The notes below the pieces were generated by a model. The model did not search any database and was not told the DNA's origin. It saw only the letters and a program-made list of their open reading frames with translations. A program made the position numbers and the translations under genes. DNA of 64,000 bases from Streptomyces aquilus (GTDB lineage Bacteria > Actinomycetota > Actinomycetes > Streptomycetales > Streptomycetaceae): assembly GCF_003955715.1 (NCBI RefSeq), contig NZ_CP034463.1:4092001-4156000 (forward strand). The letters run 5' to 3'. Positions 33,797 through 42,148 of the stretch are shown in pieces (the first letter of the stretch is position 1; the number at the start of each line of letters is the position of its first letter).

Positions 33797-34480
33797 TCAG
33801 CGCCCCGGGACCCCGCCCTTCACCGCCGCGAAACCGAACAGCTCCGGCACCCCCTCCCGCCCCCTCTCCACCGTCCGCTCCAGCCGCAGACCGGCCGCCG
33901 GCACGGCGTTCAGCAGGTCCGCCAGCGGGATGTGCCAGGCGCCGACCCGGGCCCGTACGCCCGCCGGGTTCCAGCCGCCGAGCGTCCGGGAACGGTCCGC
34001 GTACCCGTCCCCCAGCACCACCCGCCCCGGCTCACCCCGGTCCGCGAACGCGCCGACGAAGCAGGGGTGGACGCCCAGGTGCACGAACCGGCCGCCGGGA
34101 GCCAGGACGCGGGCGATCTCCCCGGTCACGGCGGCGTAGTCGGGGACGTCCGTGCTGGCCAGCACGCACACCGCGGCCGGTACGGAGCCGTCGGCCAGCG
34201 GGAGGGCCGTCGCGTCGGCGACCGCCACCGGCAGCCGGGCGGCGGCGTGGCGGAGCTGGCCGCGTGAGAGGTCGATGCCGACCGGGGTCCAGCCGAGGTC
34301 CGCCGGCACGCCCGCGTGGGCGCCGGTGCCGCAGCAGACGTCCAGGCAGACGCCCGCGCCGGGGCCCAGGAGGTCGCCGAGTGTGCCGTGCACCTGGCGG
34401 ATGTAGTCGCCGCCCGCGTCGGGCGACATGTAGTCGTTGTACCAGTCCGCGTGGTCGTCGTACGCCGCTGTCGTCGTCAT
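33797..34480 (-). CDS. Class I SAM-dependent methyltransferase
   Basis: A 227-residue methyltransferase. Motif I is VCLDVCCGTGAHA (S-adenosylmethionine glycine loop), motif II the acidic end of strand 2 in GWTPVGIDLSRGQL, then ADATALPLADGSVPAAVCVL and the post-motif VLAPGGRFVHLGVH. The N-terminus MTTTAAYDDHADWYNDYMSP is typical of small-molecule O- or N-methyltransferases. The substrate is not apparent. ATG 34480 is the first Met; the gene is divergent from the DUF4253 gene. Confidence 0.87.
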   Translation of the reverse strand: MTTTAAYDDHADWYNDYMSPDAGGDYIRQVHGTLGDLLGPGAGVCLDVCCGTGAHAGVPADLGWTPVGIDLSRGQLRHAAARLPVAVADATALPLADGSVPAAVCVLASTDVPDYAAVTGEIARVLAPGGRFVHLGVHPCFVGAFADRGEPGRVVLGDGYADRSRTLGGWNPAGVRARVGAWHIPLADLLNAVPAAGLRLERTVERGREGVPELFGFAAVKGGVPGR

Positions 34481-34570
34481 ACCTATGACGCTGGGAACAC
34501 GCCGTCCCGCACAAACCCCGGTTCGCTCTCGGCACGCGGCATTGTCAGTGCTCGCCCTTATCGTCACGCC

Positions 34571-35368
34571 ATGGTCTTCTCCCTGCCCGCCGGGCTGCCC
34601 CCGGGGCGGTTCGAGCGCCGTGGCCCTGCCGAGATCTGGGTCTGCGACGAACTGCCGGACGACGTCGACGTGTTGTTCGGCGAGCTGCTGCGGCAGGCCG
34701 CCGTCACCGGCCTGTATCCGCACCTCTGCTGGCCGGACCCGCACGACCGGCCGGAGGACCCGGCCGCCGCCGACGCGATACGCCTGGACGAGGTCCTCGC
34801 GGCCGACTTCGCGGCGTACCGGCAGGAGCGGCTGCCCTACTGGTCCGCCCCGGCCTCCGAGGAGACGTCGGACGACCTTCCCGAGGACGTCGAGCCCTGG
34901 CCGCACGACCCCGGACCGCCCTTCGAGACCTGGCCGGGACTCGCTCCCGCCGGTCCGCCGTCGGGGGACGGTGGTCCCGGTACGACGCCGGAGGAGGCCG
35001 CGCGGCGTACCGTCGCCGATCTCCTCTCCACCGAGTACTTCACTCCGTCGCTCACCCTCGTCCCCGCCCGCCGCGCCGCCGACGTGGTCGCCGTCATCGG
35101 CTGGGACGGCGGTCCGCCCATCCCCCTCCTCACCGCCCTGCTGCGCAGTTGGGAGGACCGCTTCGGGGCGCGTGTCGTGGGTGCCTACGGCGGTGACGTC
35201 CATGTCTCCGTCGCCCGGCCGCCCCTCGACCGGGCGAGCGCGGACCGGCTCGCCCTGGAGCACCTGCTGTCCACCGCCGACAACATCGTGGACGACCCGC
35301 CCACGCCCTTCCCCGAGTACGCGAGCGGGCTGATCGGGCGGACGCAGTGGCGGTTCTGGTGGGACTGA
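34571..35368 (+). CDS. DUF4253 domain-containing protein
   Basis: A 265-residue cytosolic protein starting MVFSLPAGLPPGRFERRGPA. The C-terminal half (YFTPSLTLVPARRAADVVAV; GWDGGPPIPLLTALLRSWED; RFGARVVGAYGGDVHVSVAR and PFPEYASGLIGRTQWRFWWD) is the DUF4253 pattern seen in many Streptomyces proteins. Some family members occur with polymorphic toxin immunity loci, but no toxin gene is adjacent here. The function is unknown. No strong ribosome binding site is visible before ATG 34571. Confidence 0.78.
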   Translation: MVFSLPAGLPPGRFERRGPAEIWVCDELPDDVDVLFGELLRQAAVTGLYPHLCWPDPHDRPEDPAAADAIRLDEVLAADFAAYRQERLPYWSAPASEETSDDLPEDVEPWPHDPGPPFETWPGLAPAGPPSGDGGPGTTPEEAARRTVADLLSTEYFTPSLTLVPARRAADVVAVIGWDGGPPIPLLTALLRSWEDRFGARVVGAYGGDVHVSVARPPLDRASADRLALEHLLSTADNIVDDPPTPFPEYASGLIGRTQWRFWWD

Positions 35369-35457
35369 GCCGACGCGGGACCGAGCCGGCGCGGCCGGGG
35401 TCCGGAGGGCGGGGCGGGGATCTGGACGGCGGGGCGGGGCGGTCGTACGGTTATCTC

Positions 35458-35468
35458 TGACTGAGTCA
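35458..35468. promoter_or_regulatory. Palindrome TGACT-G-AGTCA upstream of MarR-GNAT gene
   Basis: A perfect 5-1-5 palindrome flanked by AT-rich TTATC and AACTATC, 47 bases upstream of the MarR-GNAT start. It is a good candidate for the protein's own operator. Confidence 0.55.
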
Positions 35469-35515
35469 ACTATCCGAGCCGCCCTGTCCGCCTCGCCACC
35501 CGGGGGTCGCCCGCC

Positions 35516-36448
35516 ATGACCGTCCAGGACATCCGCGCCTTCAACCGCTTCTACACCAACGTCATCGGCGCCCTCGACTACAGCCGCCGGCTCTACGCCC
35601 CGTTCACCCTCACCGAGTCCCGGGTCCTGTACGAGCTCGCGCACTCCCCGCGTACCGACGCGGCCGACCTGCGGACCGAACTCTCGCTGGACGCGGGCTA
35701 TCTGAGCCGGATCCTCAACAAGTTCGAGGAGGACGGGCTGATCGAGCGGACGGCCTCGCGGCGGGATCCCCGGCGGCGGCGCGTCACGCTCACCGTCCGG
35801 GGCCGGGAGACCGCAGCGCTGCTCGCCGAACGGGCGGACGAATCGGTGGGCGCGCTCCTCGCCACCGTGCCCGCCGCCGAGCGGCCGCGGCTCGCGGAGG
35901 CCATGCGGACCGTCCGCGACCTCCTCTCCGAGGGGCGGCCGCCCCGCCGTGAGGACGTGCTGCTGCGCGAGCCAGGGCCCGGTGACCTGGGCTGGATCGT
36001 GCAGCGCAACGCCGCGCTCTACACGGCGGAGTACGGCTGGAACGCCGACTACGAGGGGCTGGTGGCGCGGATCGTCGCCGACTTCGCGGAGGATCACGAT
36101 CCGCATCTGGAGCGGGTGTGGATCGCCGAGCTGGACGGGCGGCCGGTGGGCTGCGTGATGTGCGTGCGCGACGAGGCGCCCGCCACGGCCCGGCTTCGGC
36201 TGCTGCTGGTCGAGCCGGACGCCCGCGGCCTCGGCATCGGGGACCGGCTGGTCACGGCCGTCATCGGCTTCGCCCGCGAGGTCGGCTACCGGGACCTGGT
36301 GCTGTGGACCAACGACATCCTCAGCTCCGCCCGCCACATCTACCAGCGCCACGGCTTCGTGCTGCTCGCCGAGAAGCCGCACCGGTCCTTCGGCAAGGAT
36401 CTGGTCGGCCAGGACTGGCGGCTGGACCTGCACGGCACCCGGGAGTGA
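35516..36448 (+). CDS. MarR-GNAT fusion: regulator/acetyltransferase
   Basis: A 310-residue two-domain protein. Residues 1-145 form a MarR winged helix (YTNVIGALDYSRRLYAPFTL; ADLRTELSLDAGYLSRILNK with the wing SRRDPRRRRVTLTVRG). Residues about 155-310 form a GNAT domain (VEPDARGLGIGDRLVTAVIG, then DILSSARHIYQRHGFVL and SFGKDLVGQDWRLDL). This fusion type is known in actinobacteria and may couple acetylation of a small molecule with its sensing. ATG 35516 follows a palindrome at 35458-35468 that suggests autoregulation. The isomerase gene follows 18 bases later. Confidence 0.88.
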   Translation: MTVQDIRAFNRFYTNVIGALDYSRRLYAPFTLTESRVLYELAHSPRTDAADLRTELSLDAGYLSRILNKFEEDGLIERTASRRDPRRRRVTLTVRGRETAALLAERADESVGALLATVPAAERPRLAEAMRTVRDLLSEGRPPRREDVLLREPGPGDLGWIVQRNAALYTAEYGWNADYEGLVARIVADFAEDHDPHLERVWIAELDGRPVGCVMCVRDEAPATARLRLLLVEPDARGLGIGDRLVTAVIGFAREVGYRDLVLWTNDILSSARHIYQRHGFVLLAEKPHRSFGKDLVGQDWRLDLHGTRE

Positions 36449-36466
36449 CGCGTAAAGTCCAAAACC

Positions 36467-37267
36467 ATGAAACTCGCGTTCTCCACTCTCGGTGTCCCCG
36501 GTCTCCCCGTCCCCGAGGTGCTGCGGCTGGCCACCGCGCACGGGTATCACGGGGTCGAGCTGCGCGCGCATCCCGAGGAGCCGGTGCATCCCGGGATCGG
36601 GGCGGAGCAACGGGCCGACGTCGTGAGCGAGTTCAAGGCCGCCGGGGTGGAGATCCTGAGCGTGGCCGGGTACGTGCGCGTGGCCGCGCCCGGGGACGAC
36701 GCGCCCGTGATCGAGGAGATCCGCGGGCTCCTCGACCTCGCCCGCGACCTGGGCGCCCCCTACATCCGCGTGTTCCCCGGCGCGGCCCACGGGCAGTCCC
36801 CCGAGGAGGCCGACGCCACGGCCGCCCGGCGGCTCGGCACGGCCGCGGAGTACGCCGCCGACCTCGGCGTACGGATTCTGCTGGAGACCCACGACTCGCA
36901 CCGCACCGGCGCCGACGCGATCCGCGTCCTGGGCCTGGTCGGCCACCGCAACGTCGGTTCGCTGTGGGACGTCATGCACACCTGGCTCGGCGGCGAGCAG
37001 CCGAGCGAGACCTACGCGGCGCTCTCCCCGTACCTCGGATACGTCCAGGTCAAGGACATCGCCTCGGCCGAGGACACCACCCCGCTGCGGCTCGGCGCCG
37101 GTGTCCTGCCGATCGCCGAGTGCGTCGAGATCCTCTCCCGGCACGGCTGGGACGGCTGGCTGTGCTGGGAGTACGAGAAGCGCTGGTACGAGGGGGCCGC
37201 GCCGCTTCCGGGGCTGCTCGGGCGGGGGCGCGAGCACCTGGCGCGCCTTCTGAACGACAGCGCGTGA
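36467..37267 (+). CDS. Sugar phosphate isomerase/epimerase
   Basis: A 266-residue xylose-isomerase-like TIM barrel, starting MKLAFSTLGVPGLPVPEVLR. Ligand motifs: RILLETHDSHRTG (Glu), GSLWDVMHTWLGGE (Asp, His), GYVQVKDIA and WLCWEYEKRWYEG (Glu). It is a third member of this fold in the window, with low similarity to the one at 27177. It lies 18 bases after the MarR-GNAT gene and may be co-transcribed. The substrate is unknown. Confidence 0.87.
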   Translation: MKLAFSTLGVPGLPVPEVLRLATAHGYHGVELRAHPEEPVHPGIGAEQRADVVSEFKAAGVEILSVAGYVRVAAPGDDAPVIEEIRGLLDLARDLGAPYIRVFPGAAHGQSPEEADATAARRLGTAAEYAADLGVRILLETHDSHRTGADAIRVLGLVGHRNVGSLWDVMHTWLGGEQPSETYAALSPYLGYVQVKDIASAEDTTPLRLGAGVLPIAECVEILSRHGWDGWLCWEYEKRWYEGAAPLPGLLGRGREHLARLLNDSA

Positions 37268-37331
37268 CTAATTCGGTGGCCCGGGGGGCCGTCGCCGGAT
37301 AACGTCCCGGGGTGCATCAGCCCACCCCGCC

Positions 37332-37355
37332 CCCGCTCCCGCTCCCGCTCCCGCT
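37332..37355 (+). repeat. Hexamer (CCCGCT)4 just before the MFS start codon
   Basis: Four exact CCCGCT units end three bases before ATG 37359, filling the position where a ribosome binding site should be. The region contains no purine-rich Shine-Dalgarno. Confidence 0.85.
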
Positions 37356-37358
37356 CTC

Positions 37359-38624
37359 ATGAGCCTGTCCGACGCGCTGCTCGACGTACGGCCCCTGCGC
37401 ACCTCCCCCGTCTTCCGGCGGCTGCTCTTCGGGCGCACGGTCTCCGTGCTCGGCAGCTTCATGACCATGGTCACCGTCCTGTACCAGGTGTGGGACATGA
37501 CCCACAGCGCGTTCTGGAGCGGCGCGGTCGGGGTCGCGCAGGCGGTGCCGATGGTCGGCGTCAGCCTGTTCGCGGGCGCCTGGGCCGACCGCGTCGACCG
37601 CCGCCGGCTGTATCTGACCGGCACCGTGGGCTCGGCGGTGTGCTCCGTGCTGCTGGCCGTGCAGGGCTTCGCCGGGCATGCGCCGGTGGCCGTCGTGCTC
37701 GTCCTGGTCGCGGTCCAGACGTCGTTCGCCGCGCTCGGCGCCCCCGCGGCCGGGGTGTTCGTGCCGCGGCTGCTGCCCAAGGACCAGGTGGCCGCCGGCC
37801 TCGCCCTCCAGCAGGTCAGCGGCCAGGCGATGATGCTGGTCGGCCCGGCCGTCGCCGGTCTCGTCCTCGGCTGGTGGGGGATCGGCGTCTGCTACCTCCT
37901 GGACGCCCTGAGCTTCGCCCTGTCCTTCTACGGCGCCTACGGCCTGCCCGCGCTGCCGCCCGAGGGCGCCAAGTCCCGCCCCGGGATCCACGGGGTGCTG
38001 GACGGCCTGCGCTTCCTGGTCGGCCACCGGGTGGTGCGCGGCGCCCTGGTCACCGACCTGGCGGCCACCCTGCTGTCCATGCCGACCAGCCTCTTCCCGC
38101 TGGTCAACGAGGAACGCTTCGGCGGCGACCCCCGCACCCTCGGGCTGTTCCTGTCCGCGCTGGCCGTCGGCGGAGTCGCCGCGACCGCCTTCTCCGGCCC
38201 GGTGACCCGGCTGGCCCGCCCCGGCCCGGTGATGCTGTGCGCGTCCGCCTGCTGGGGCGTCGGCCTCTTCCTCTTCGGACTGACGACCAGCGCCTGGCTG
38301 GGCCTCGGTCTGCTCACGCTGGCCGGTGCGGCGGACGCCCTCGCCGTCCTCTCCCGTACGACCATCGTCCAGACCCGCACCCCCGACGCCCTGCTGGGCC
38401 GGGTCACGGCGGCCGAGACGATCGTCGGCCAGGCGGGCCCCCACCTGGGCAACCTCCGCGGCGGCCTGGTCGCGGGCTGGAGCTCCGGAGCGACCGCGCT
38501 GATCGCCGGCGGGCTGATGTGCCTGGCGGCGGTGACGGCGGTCGGTGTCACCACACCGGAGCTGCGCGCGGCCGGTGCCGCCGCCCCCGGGGAGCCCCCG
38601 GCCACCGCGCCTACCGGACCCTGA
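37359..38624 (+). CDS. MFS transporter (DHA3/EntS-like)
   Basis: A 421-residue major facilitator with about 12 membrane segments, resembling the EntS/multidrug DHA3 group. The start MSLSDALLDVRPLRTSPVFR is the usual family N-terminus. Signatures: FAGAWADRVDRRRLYLTGTV in loop 2-3, then LGAPAAGVFVPRLLPKDQVA and a late TPDALLGRVTAAETIVGQAG. A likely exporter of a small molecule. Translation has no Shine-Dalgarno because a CCCGCT hexamer repeat occupies that region. Its stop codon lies inside the 29-bp repeat array at 38610-38725. Confidence 0.85.
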   Translation: MSLSDALLDVRPLRTSPVFRRLLFGRTVSVLGSFMTMVTVLYQVWDMTHSAFWSGAVGVAQAVPMVGVSLFAGAWADRVDRRRLYLTGTVGSAVCSVLLAVQGFAGHAPVAVVLVLVAVQTSFAALGAPAAGVFVPRLLPKDQVAAGLALQQVSGQAMMLVGPAVAGLVLGWWGIGVCYLLDALSFALSFYGAYGLPALPPEGAKSRPGIHGVLDGLRFLVGHRVVRGALVTDLAATLLSMPTSLFPLVNEERFGGDPRTLGLFLSALAVGGVAATAFSGPVTRLARPGPVMLCASACWGVGLFLFGLTTSAWLGLGLLTLAGAADALAVLSRTTIVQTRTPDALLGRVTAAETIVGQAGPHLGNLRGGLVAGWSSGATALIAGGLMCLAAVTAVGVTTPELRAAGAAAPGEPPATAPTGP

Positions 38625-38725
38625 ACTCGGCCACCGCACCTCCCGGGCCCTGAACTCGGCCACCGGGCCTACCGGCTCCTGAACTCGGCCTCCGGGCCTA
38701 CCGGCTCCTGAACTCGGCCTCCGGG
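38610..38725. repeat. Four tandem 29-bp units at a convergent gene junction
   Basis: Units start at 38610, 38639, 38668 and 38697; copies 3 and 4 are identical. Each carries CCTGAACTCGGCC. On the plus strand TGA in unit 1 ends the MFS gene; on the minus strand TAG (CTA) in unit 4 ends the alpha/beta hydrolase gene. As 29 is not a multiple of three, each copy offers a stop in a different frame. Confidence 0.85.
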
Positions 38726-39261
38726 TCCAGGCACCACTCCAGCACCGACGGCCAGGAGCCGTACCCGGCGTCCAGATCCAGGTGGGCGGCGCCGGGGAGG
38801 AGCCGGGTGGGGATGCCCAGCGGGTCGCCGTAGGCGGCCTGCGCGCCACCTGGGCAGTACGGGTCGTCGTCGCCCGCCACCAGCAGCGTCGGCCCCGGGA
38901 GGGTGAAGTCCAGGGGTGGCGCGGTGAATTCGACGACCTCGGGATACCGGGCCAGGACCGGGGCGGACGGCGGCGCCACCAGCAGCACCCGCTCCACGTC
39001 CCCGACCCCGGGCGTCCCCCGCGCCACCGCGTGCAGCCACAGCACGGCGGAGGCGCTGTGGGCGACCACGACATCCGGCGCCTCCGCGAGATACCGGGCC
39101 AGCTCGGTCAGCCACACCTCCAGCGAGGGGTCGTCCGGATCGGGCAGCTGCGGGTAGGTGACCTGGTGGCCGAGCTCGGTGAGGCGGTCGGCGAGCCAGT
39201 GCTGCCAGTGGTCGGCGGGGCGGTGGTTCTGCCAGCCGTGGAGGATGAGGTAGGCGGTCAT
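38698..39261 (-). CDS. Alpha/beta hydrolase (RBBP9/YdeN family)
   Basis: A 187-residue small serine hydrolase. The opening MTAYLILHGWQNHRPADHWQ carries the HG-W motif of this family. The nucleophile is in VVVAHSASAVLWLHAVA (HSxS in place of GxSxG, usual here). The acid and base come later in LLVAGDDDPYCPGG (Asp) and LPGAAHLDLDAGYGSW (His). It acts as a cytosolic esterase of unknown substrate. Its last codons (EAEFRSR) are encoded by the 29-bp repeat array. It is divergent from a LysR gene, 51 bases away. Confidence 0.88.
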   Translation of the reverse strand: MTAYLILHGWQNHRPADHWQHWLADRLTELGHQVTYPQLPDPDDPSLEVWLTELARYLAEAPDVVVAHSASAVLWLHAVARGTPGVGDVERVLLVAPPSAPVLARYPEVVEFTAPPLDFTLPGPTLLVAGDDDPYCPGGAQAAYGDPLGIPTRLLPGAAHLDLDAGYGSWPSVLEWCLDPEAEFRSR

Positions 39262-39267
39262 GACCCT

Positions 39268-39281
39268 GATCGTTTCCGATC
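39268..39281. promoter_or_regulatory. Inverted repeat GATCG-TTTC-CGATC
   Basis: A perfect 5-4-5 palindrome in the 51-bp gap between the hydrolase and LysR starts; a likely regulator-binding element for the divergent pair. Confidence 0.5.
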
Positions 39282-39312
39282 CTCTCTCCCCCGGTCCAGT
39301 TAATCTTTCTCG

Positions 39313-40254
39313 ATGGAACAGGTAAGCGAGACCTTCACCGTCGATCTGCGCCGCCTGACCGTCCTGCGGGAACTCCAGCGCCGGGGCAGTCTCGCCCGTA
39401 CCGCCGAGGCCCTCCACCTCACCCCGTCCGCCGTCTCCCAGCAGATCGCCGCGCTGGCCCGGGAGGTGGGCGCGCCCCTCACCGAACGGGACGGCCGGGG
39501 CGTACGGCTCACCGGCCAGGCCCGGGTCCTGCTGGCGCACGCCGATCTGATCGCCGCCCAACTGGAGCGCGCCCGCGCCGACTTGGCGGCGTACGGGGAG
39601 GGCGGGCGCGGCTCGGTGACGGTCGGCTGCTTCTCCAGCGGCATCCTGGGGCTGCTGCCGGGGGCCCTGCGGGGGCTGGGGGCGCGGCTGCCGCACGTCC
39701 GTGTGGACGTCGTCGAGTCCGAGCCGCCGGATCTGTTCACCGCGCTGGACGGAGGGCAGGTGGACCTCGCGGTGGCGGTGGACTTCGCCGCGGGGCCGCC
39801 GCACACCGACCGCCGCTACAGCCGCGTCGACCTGCTCACCGACGTCATGGACCTGGTGGTGCCGGAAGGCCACCGGCTGGCGGGGCGGGACGGGGACGTC
39901 CCCCTGCGCGAACTGGCCGCCGACGCCTGGATCGTGGGCCATCCGCGCAGCTGTGTGGGGGCGGTGGCGCGTTCGGTGTGCGCGACGGCCGGCTTCACGC
40001 CCGACATCCGGCACGCCGTGAACGACTGGGCGGCGGTGGCGGCGCTCGTCGAGGCGGGGGCCGGGGTGGCGTTGATCCCGCGCCTGGTACGGCCGTTGTA
40101 CGAGGGCCGGCGGCTCGCGGTGCTGCGGACCGAGGGCGAGCCGCCGTCCCGGAACGTGTTCGCGGCGGTGCGGACGGGGTCGGAGGACGACCCGGTGCTG
40201 GCCGCCGTACGGGAGGAACTGCGGCGTGCGGCGGAGGAGTTGACGGGACGGTGA
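39313..40254 (+). CDS. LysR family transcriptional regulator
   Basis: A 313-residue LysR regulator. The helix-turn-helix is RLTVLRELQRRGSLARTAEA with LHLTPSAVSQQIAALAREVG; the effector domain starts near residue 95 (GRGSVTVGCFSSGILGLLPG) and shows the normal two-lobe pattern to the end. It is divergent from the alpha/beta hydrolase gene, which is its probable target, and convergent (10-bp gap) with the GNAT gene. Its effector is unknown. Confidence 0.88.
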   Translation: MEQVSETFTVDLRRLTVLRELQRRGSLARTAEALHLTPSAVSQQIAALAREVGAPLTERDGRGVRLTGQARVLLAHADLIAAQLERARADLAAYGEGGRGSVTVGCFSSGILGLLPGALRGLGARLPHVRVDVVESEPPDLFTALDGGQVDLAVAVDFAAGPPHTDRRYSRVDLLTDVMDLVVPEGHRLAGRDGDVPLRELAADAWIVGHPRSCVGAVARSVCATAGFTPDIRHAVNDWAAVAALVEAGAGVALIPRLVRPLYEGRRLAVLRTEGEPPSRNVFAAVRTGSEDDPVLAAVREELRRAAEELTGR

Positions 40255-40264
40255 CGGGCCCGGC

Positions 40265-40900
40265 TCAGCTCGCCCGGCGGGCCGCGAACCGCGCCACCCG
40301 CGCCTCCAGGGCCGGCCGGATCCGCGGCCATTCCTCCGCCGTGACGGAGAAGATCGCGGAGTCGCGCAGCCGGCCGTCCTCGCCCGGTGCCCAGGAGCGC
40401 GACCAGTTGCGCAGGACGCCCTCGAAGCGGGCGCCGACGCTCGCGATCGCCGCGTGGGAGCGGGCGTTGCGGGCGTCGGTCTTGAGGTCGACGCGGGCGA
40501 CGCCCCACTCCTCGAAGGCGTGCCGGAACAGCAGGTACTTGGACTCGGCGTTCACGCCGGTGCCCTGCGCGGACCTCGCCAGCCAGCTGAAGCCGATCTC
40601 GATGGCGTCGAGGCGGTCCGGCGACCGCCAACTGCGCGGCTCCCAGTAGGAGGTGGTGCCGACGACGTGCCCGGTCGCCGTCGAGATCTGGGCGTACGGG
40701 GCGAGCTTGCCGTCCGCGGCCCGGCCGAGCTGGGCGTCGATGTACCCGGCGACCTCGTGGGCGCGCGGCACCCAGGTGAACGCGAAGGTGTCGCGGTCCT
40801 CCTCGGCCGCCGCGGCGAGACCGGGCGCGTGCCGGTGCTCCAGCGGTTCCAGGCGCACCAGCCCGCCCTCCAGGAGCGGTCCCTCCAGCTTGAAGCTCAA
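40265..40900 (-). CDS. GNAT acetyltransferase (RimJ-like), TTG start
   Basis: A 211-residue GNAT. Family features: [40 protein letters not shown], the CoA loop region [20 protein letters not shown] and [20 protein letters not shown] ending [15 protein letters not shown]. It resembles RimJ/RimL-type N-acetyltransferases that can also act on small amines. The TTG at 40900 overlaps the aroA stop (TTGA), so expression depends on translation of aroA. It is the last gene of an exporter-aroA-GNAT operon. The substrate is not known. Confidence 0.83.
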   Translation of the reverse strand: MSFKLEGPLLEGGLVRLEPLEHRHAPGLAAAAEEDRDTFAFTWVPRAHEVAGYIDAQLGRAADGKLAPYAQISTATGHVVGTTSYWEPRSWRSPDRLDAIEIGFSWLARSAQGTGVNAESKYLLFRHAFEEWGVARVDLKTDARNARSHAAIASVGARFEGVLRNWSRSWAPGEDGRLRDSAIFSVTAEEWPRIRPALEARVARFAARRAS

Positions 40901-42144
40901 TGCCCGATGTCCCTTCGCAGTGCGGCGAACGCCTCGTGGAAACCGGGGAAAGTCTTCCGCACGCATCCGGGGTCGTCGAACGAAATACCGGGCACCCGCA
41001 GCCCGGTGACCGCGAAGGACATCACGATGCGGTGGTCGCCGTACGTCTTGATCTCGGCGCCCGCGGTCGCCGGGTCCAGCCCCGGCCGGATCTCGATCCA
41101 GTCCGGGCCCACCGCCACCTCCACCCCCAGCCTCCGCAGGTTCTCCGCGCAGGCCTCCAGGCGGTCGCACTCCTTGACCCGGGTGTTCGCCACGTCCTCG
41201 ATACGGACGGGGCCGTCGGCGAAGGGGGCGAGGGCCGCGAGGGTCGGCATGGTGTCCGAGATGTCCCGCATGGTGACGGTGAGGCCGCGCAGTCGGCCGG
41301 TGCCGCGGACGGTCGCGCCCTCCGGCGTCACCGACACGTCGGCGCCCATCCGGCGCAGGACGTCCACGAAGCCCAGGTCCCCCTGGAGGGCGCCCGTCCC
41401 GAGGCCGGGGACGGTGACCTCGGCGCCGGGGGTGACGGCCGCCGCGGCGAAGAAGTAGCTGGAGGTGGAGGCGTCCGGCTCGATCGCGTACGTGGTGGCC
41501 CGGTAGCCGCCCGGCGGGACGACGAAGACGTTCCCCTCCCGGGCGACCTCGACGCCGAACGCCCGCATCATCGCGATCGTGATCTCCACGTACGGCACGG
41601 AGACCAGGTCGGTCACGCGGATCCGCAGCCCGCGCCGGGTCAGCGGACCCAGCAGCAGCAGTGCCGTCAGGTACTGGGACGACTGACCGGCGTCCAGCAC
41701 CACCTCGCCGCCCTCGACGCCGGACGCCCGGACGGTCAGCGGGTGGTGGCCCTCGGCCTCCTCGTGGCGCAGGTCCACGCCCAGGTCGCGCAGGGCGCGC
41801 GAGAGCGGCAGCAGGGGGCGGCGGCGCATCTGGGCGGAGGCGTCGAAGCGGTAGGTGCCGTGGCCGGCCGCGGCCAGCGTCGGCAGGAAGCGTGCGGTCG
41901 TCGCGCCGTCCCGGCAGTAGACGTCGGCCTCCGCCACGGCGGGCCCCTCGGGCCGGCCGTCGACCTGCCAGCTCTCCGGCGTCCGCCCGACGCGGTACCC
42001 GAGCCGGCTCAGCCCCTCGGCGAACCCCTCCGTGTCGTCGGAGCGGAGGGGCCGTACGAGCGTCGTGACACCGTCGGCCGCCGCCGCCAGGAACAGGGCG
42101 CGGGCGGTGATGGACTTGGAACCGGGGATGGCGACTGCGGGCAT
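40897..42144 (-). CDS. aroA: EPSP synthase paralogue (3-phosphoshikimate 1-carboxyvinyltransferase)
   Basis: A 415-residue EPSP synthase-like enzyme joining shikimate-3-phosphate and phosphoenolpyruvate. Catalytic residues are retained: Lys10-Ser11 and Arg15 in PGSKSITAR, Thr82 and Arg85 in DGATTARFL, Arg109 in MRRRP, the SSQ motif in [11 protein letters not shown], Asp in [23 protein letters not shown] and the late Lys in [13 protein letters not shown]. The position equal to E. coli Gly96 is Ala81, the change that characterises glyphosate-insensitive enzymes. Start [10 protein letters not shown] gives a very short N-terminus. It lies four bases after the EamA exporter and is coupled to a GNAT. 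Probably a second, specialised AroA rather than the housekeeping copy. Confidence 0.87.
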   Translation of the reverse strand: MPAVAIPGSKSITARALFLAAAADGVTTLVRPLRSDDTEGFAEGLSRLGYRVGRTPESWQVDGRPEGPAVAEADVYCRDGATTARFLPTLAAAGHGTYRFDASAQMRRRPLLPLSRALRDLGVDLRHEEAEGHHPLTVRASGVEGGEVVLDAGQSSQYLTALLLLGPLTRRGLRIRVTDLVSVPYVEITIAMMRAFGVEVAREGNVFVVPPGGYRATTYAIEPDASTSSYFFAAAAVTPGAEVTVPGLGTGALQGDLGFVDVLRRMGADVSVTPEGATVRGTGRLRGLTVTMRDISDTMPTLAALAPFADGPVRIEDVANTRVKECDRLEACAENLRRLGVEVAVGPDWIEIRPGLDPATAGAEIKTYGDHRIVMSFAVTGLRVPGISFDDPGCVRKTFPGFHEAFAALRRDIGH

Positions 42145-42148
42145 GCCG

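Noticed and set aside
38610..38725. Tandem repeats considered as a CRISPR array
   Set aside because: The 29-bp units are directly adjacent without spacers and no cas genes are present.
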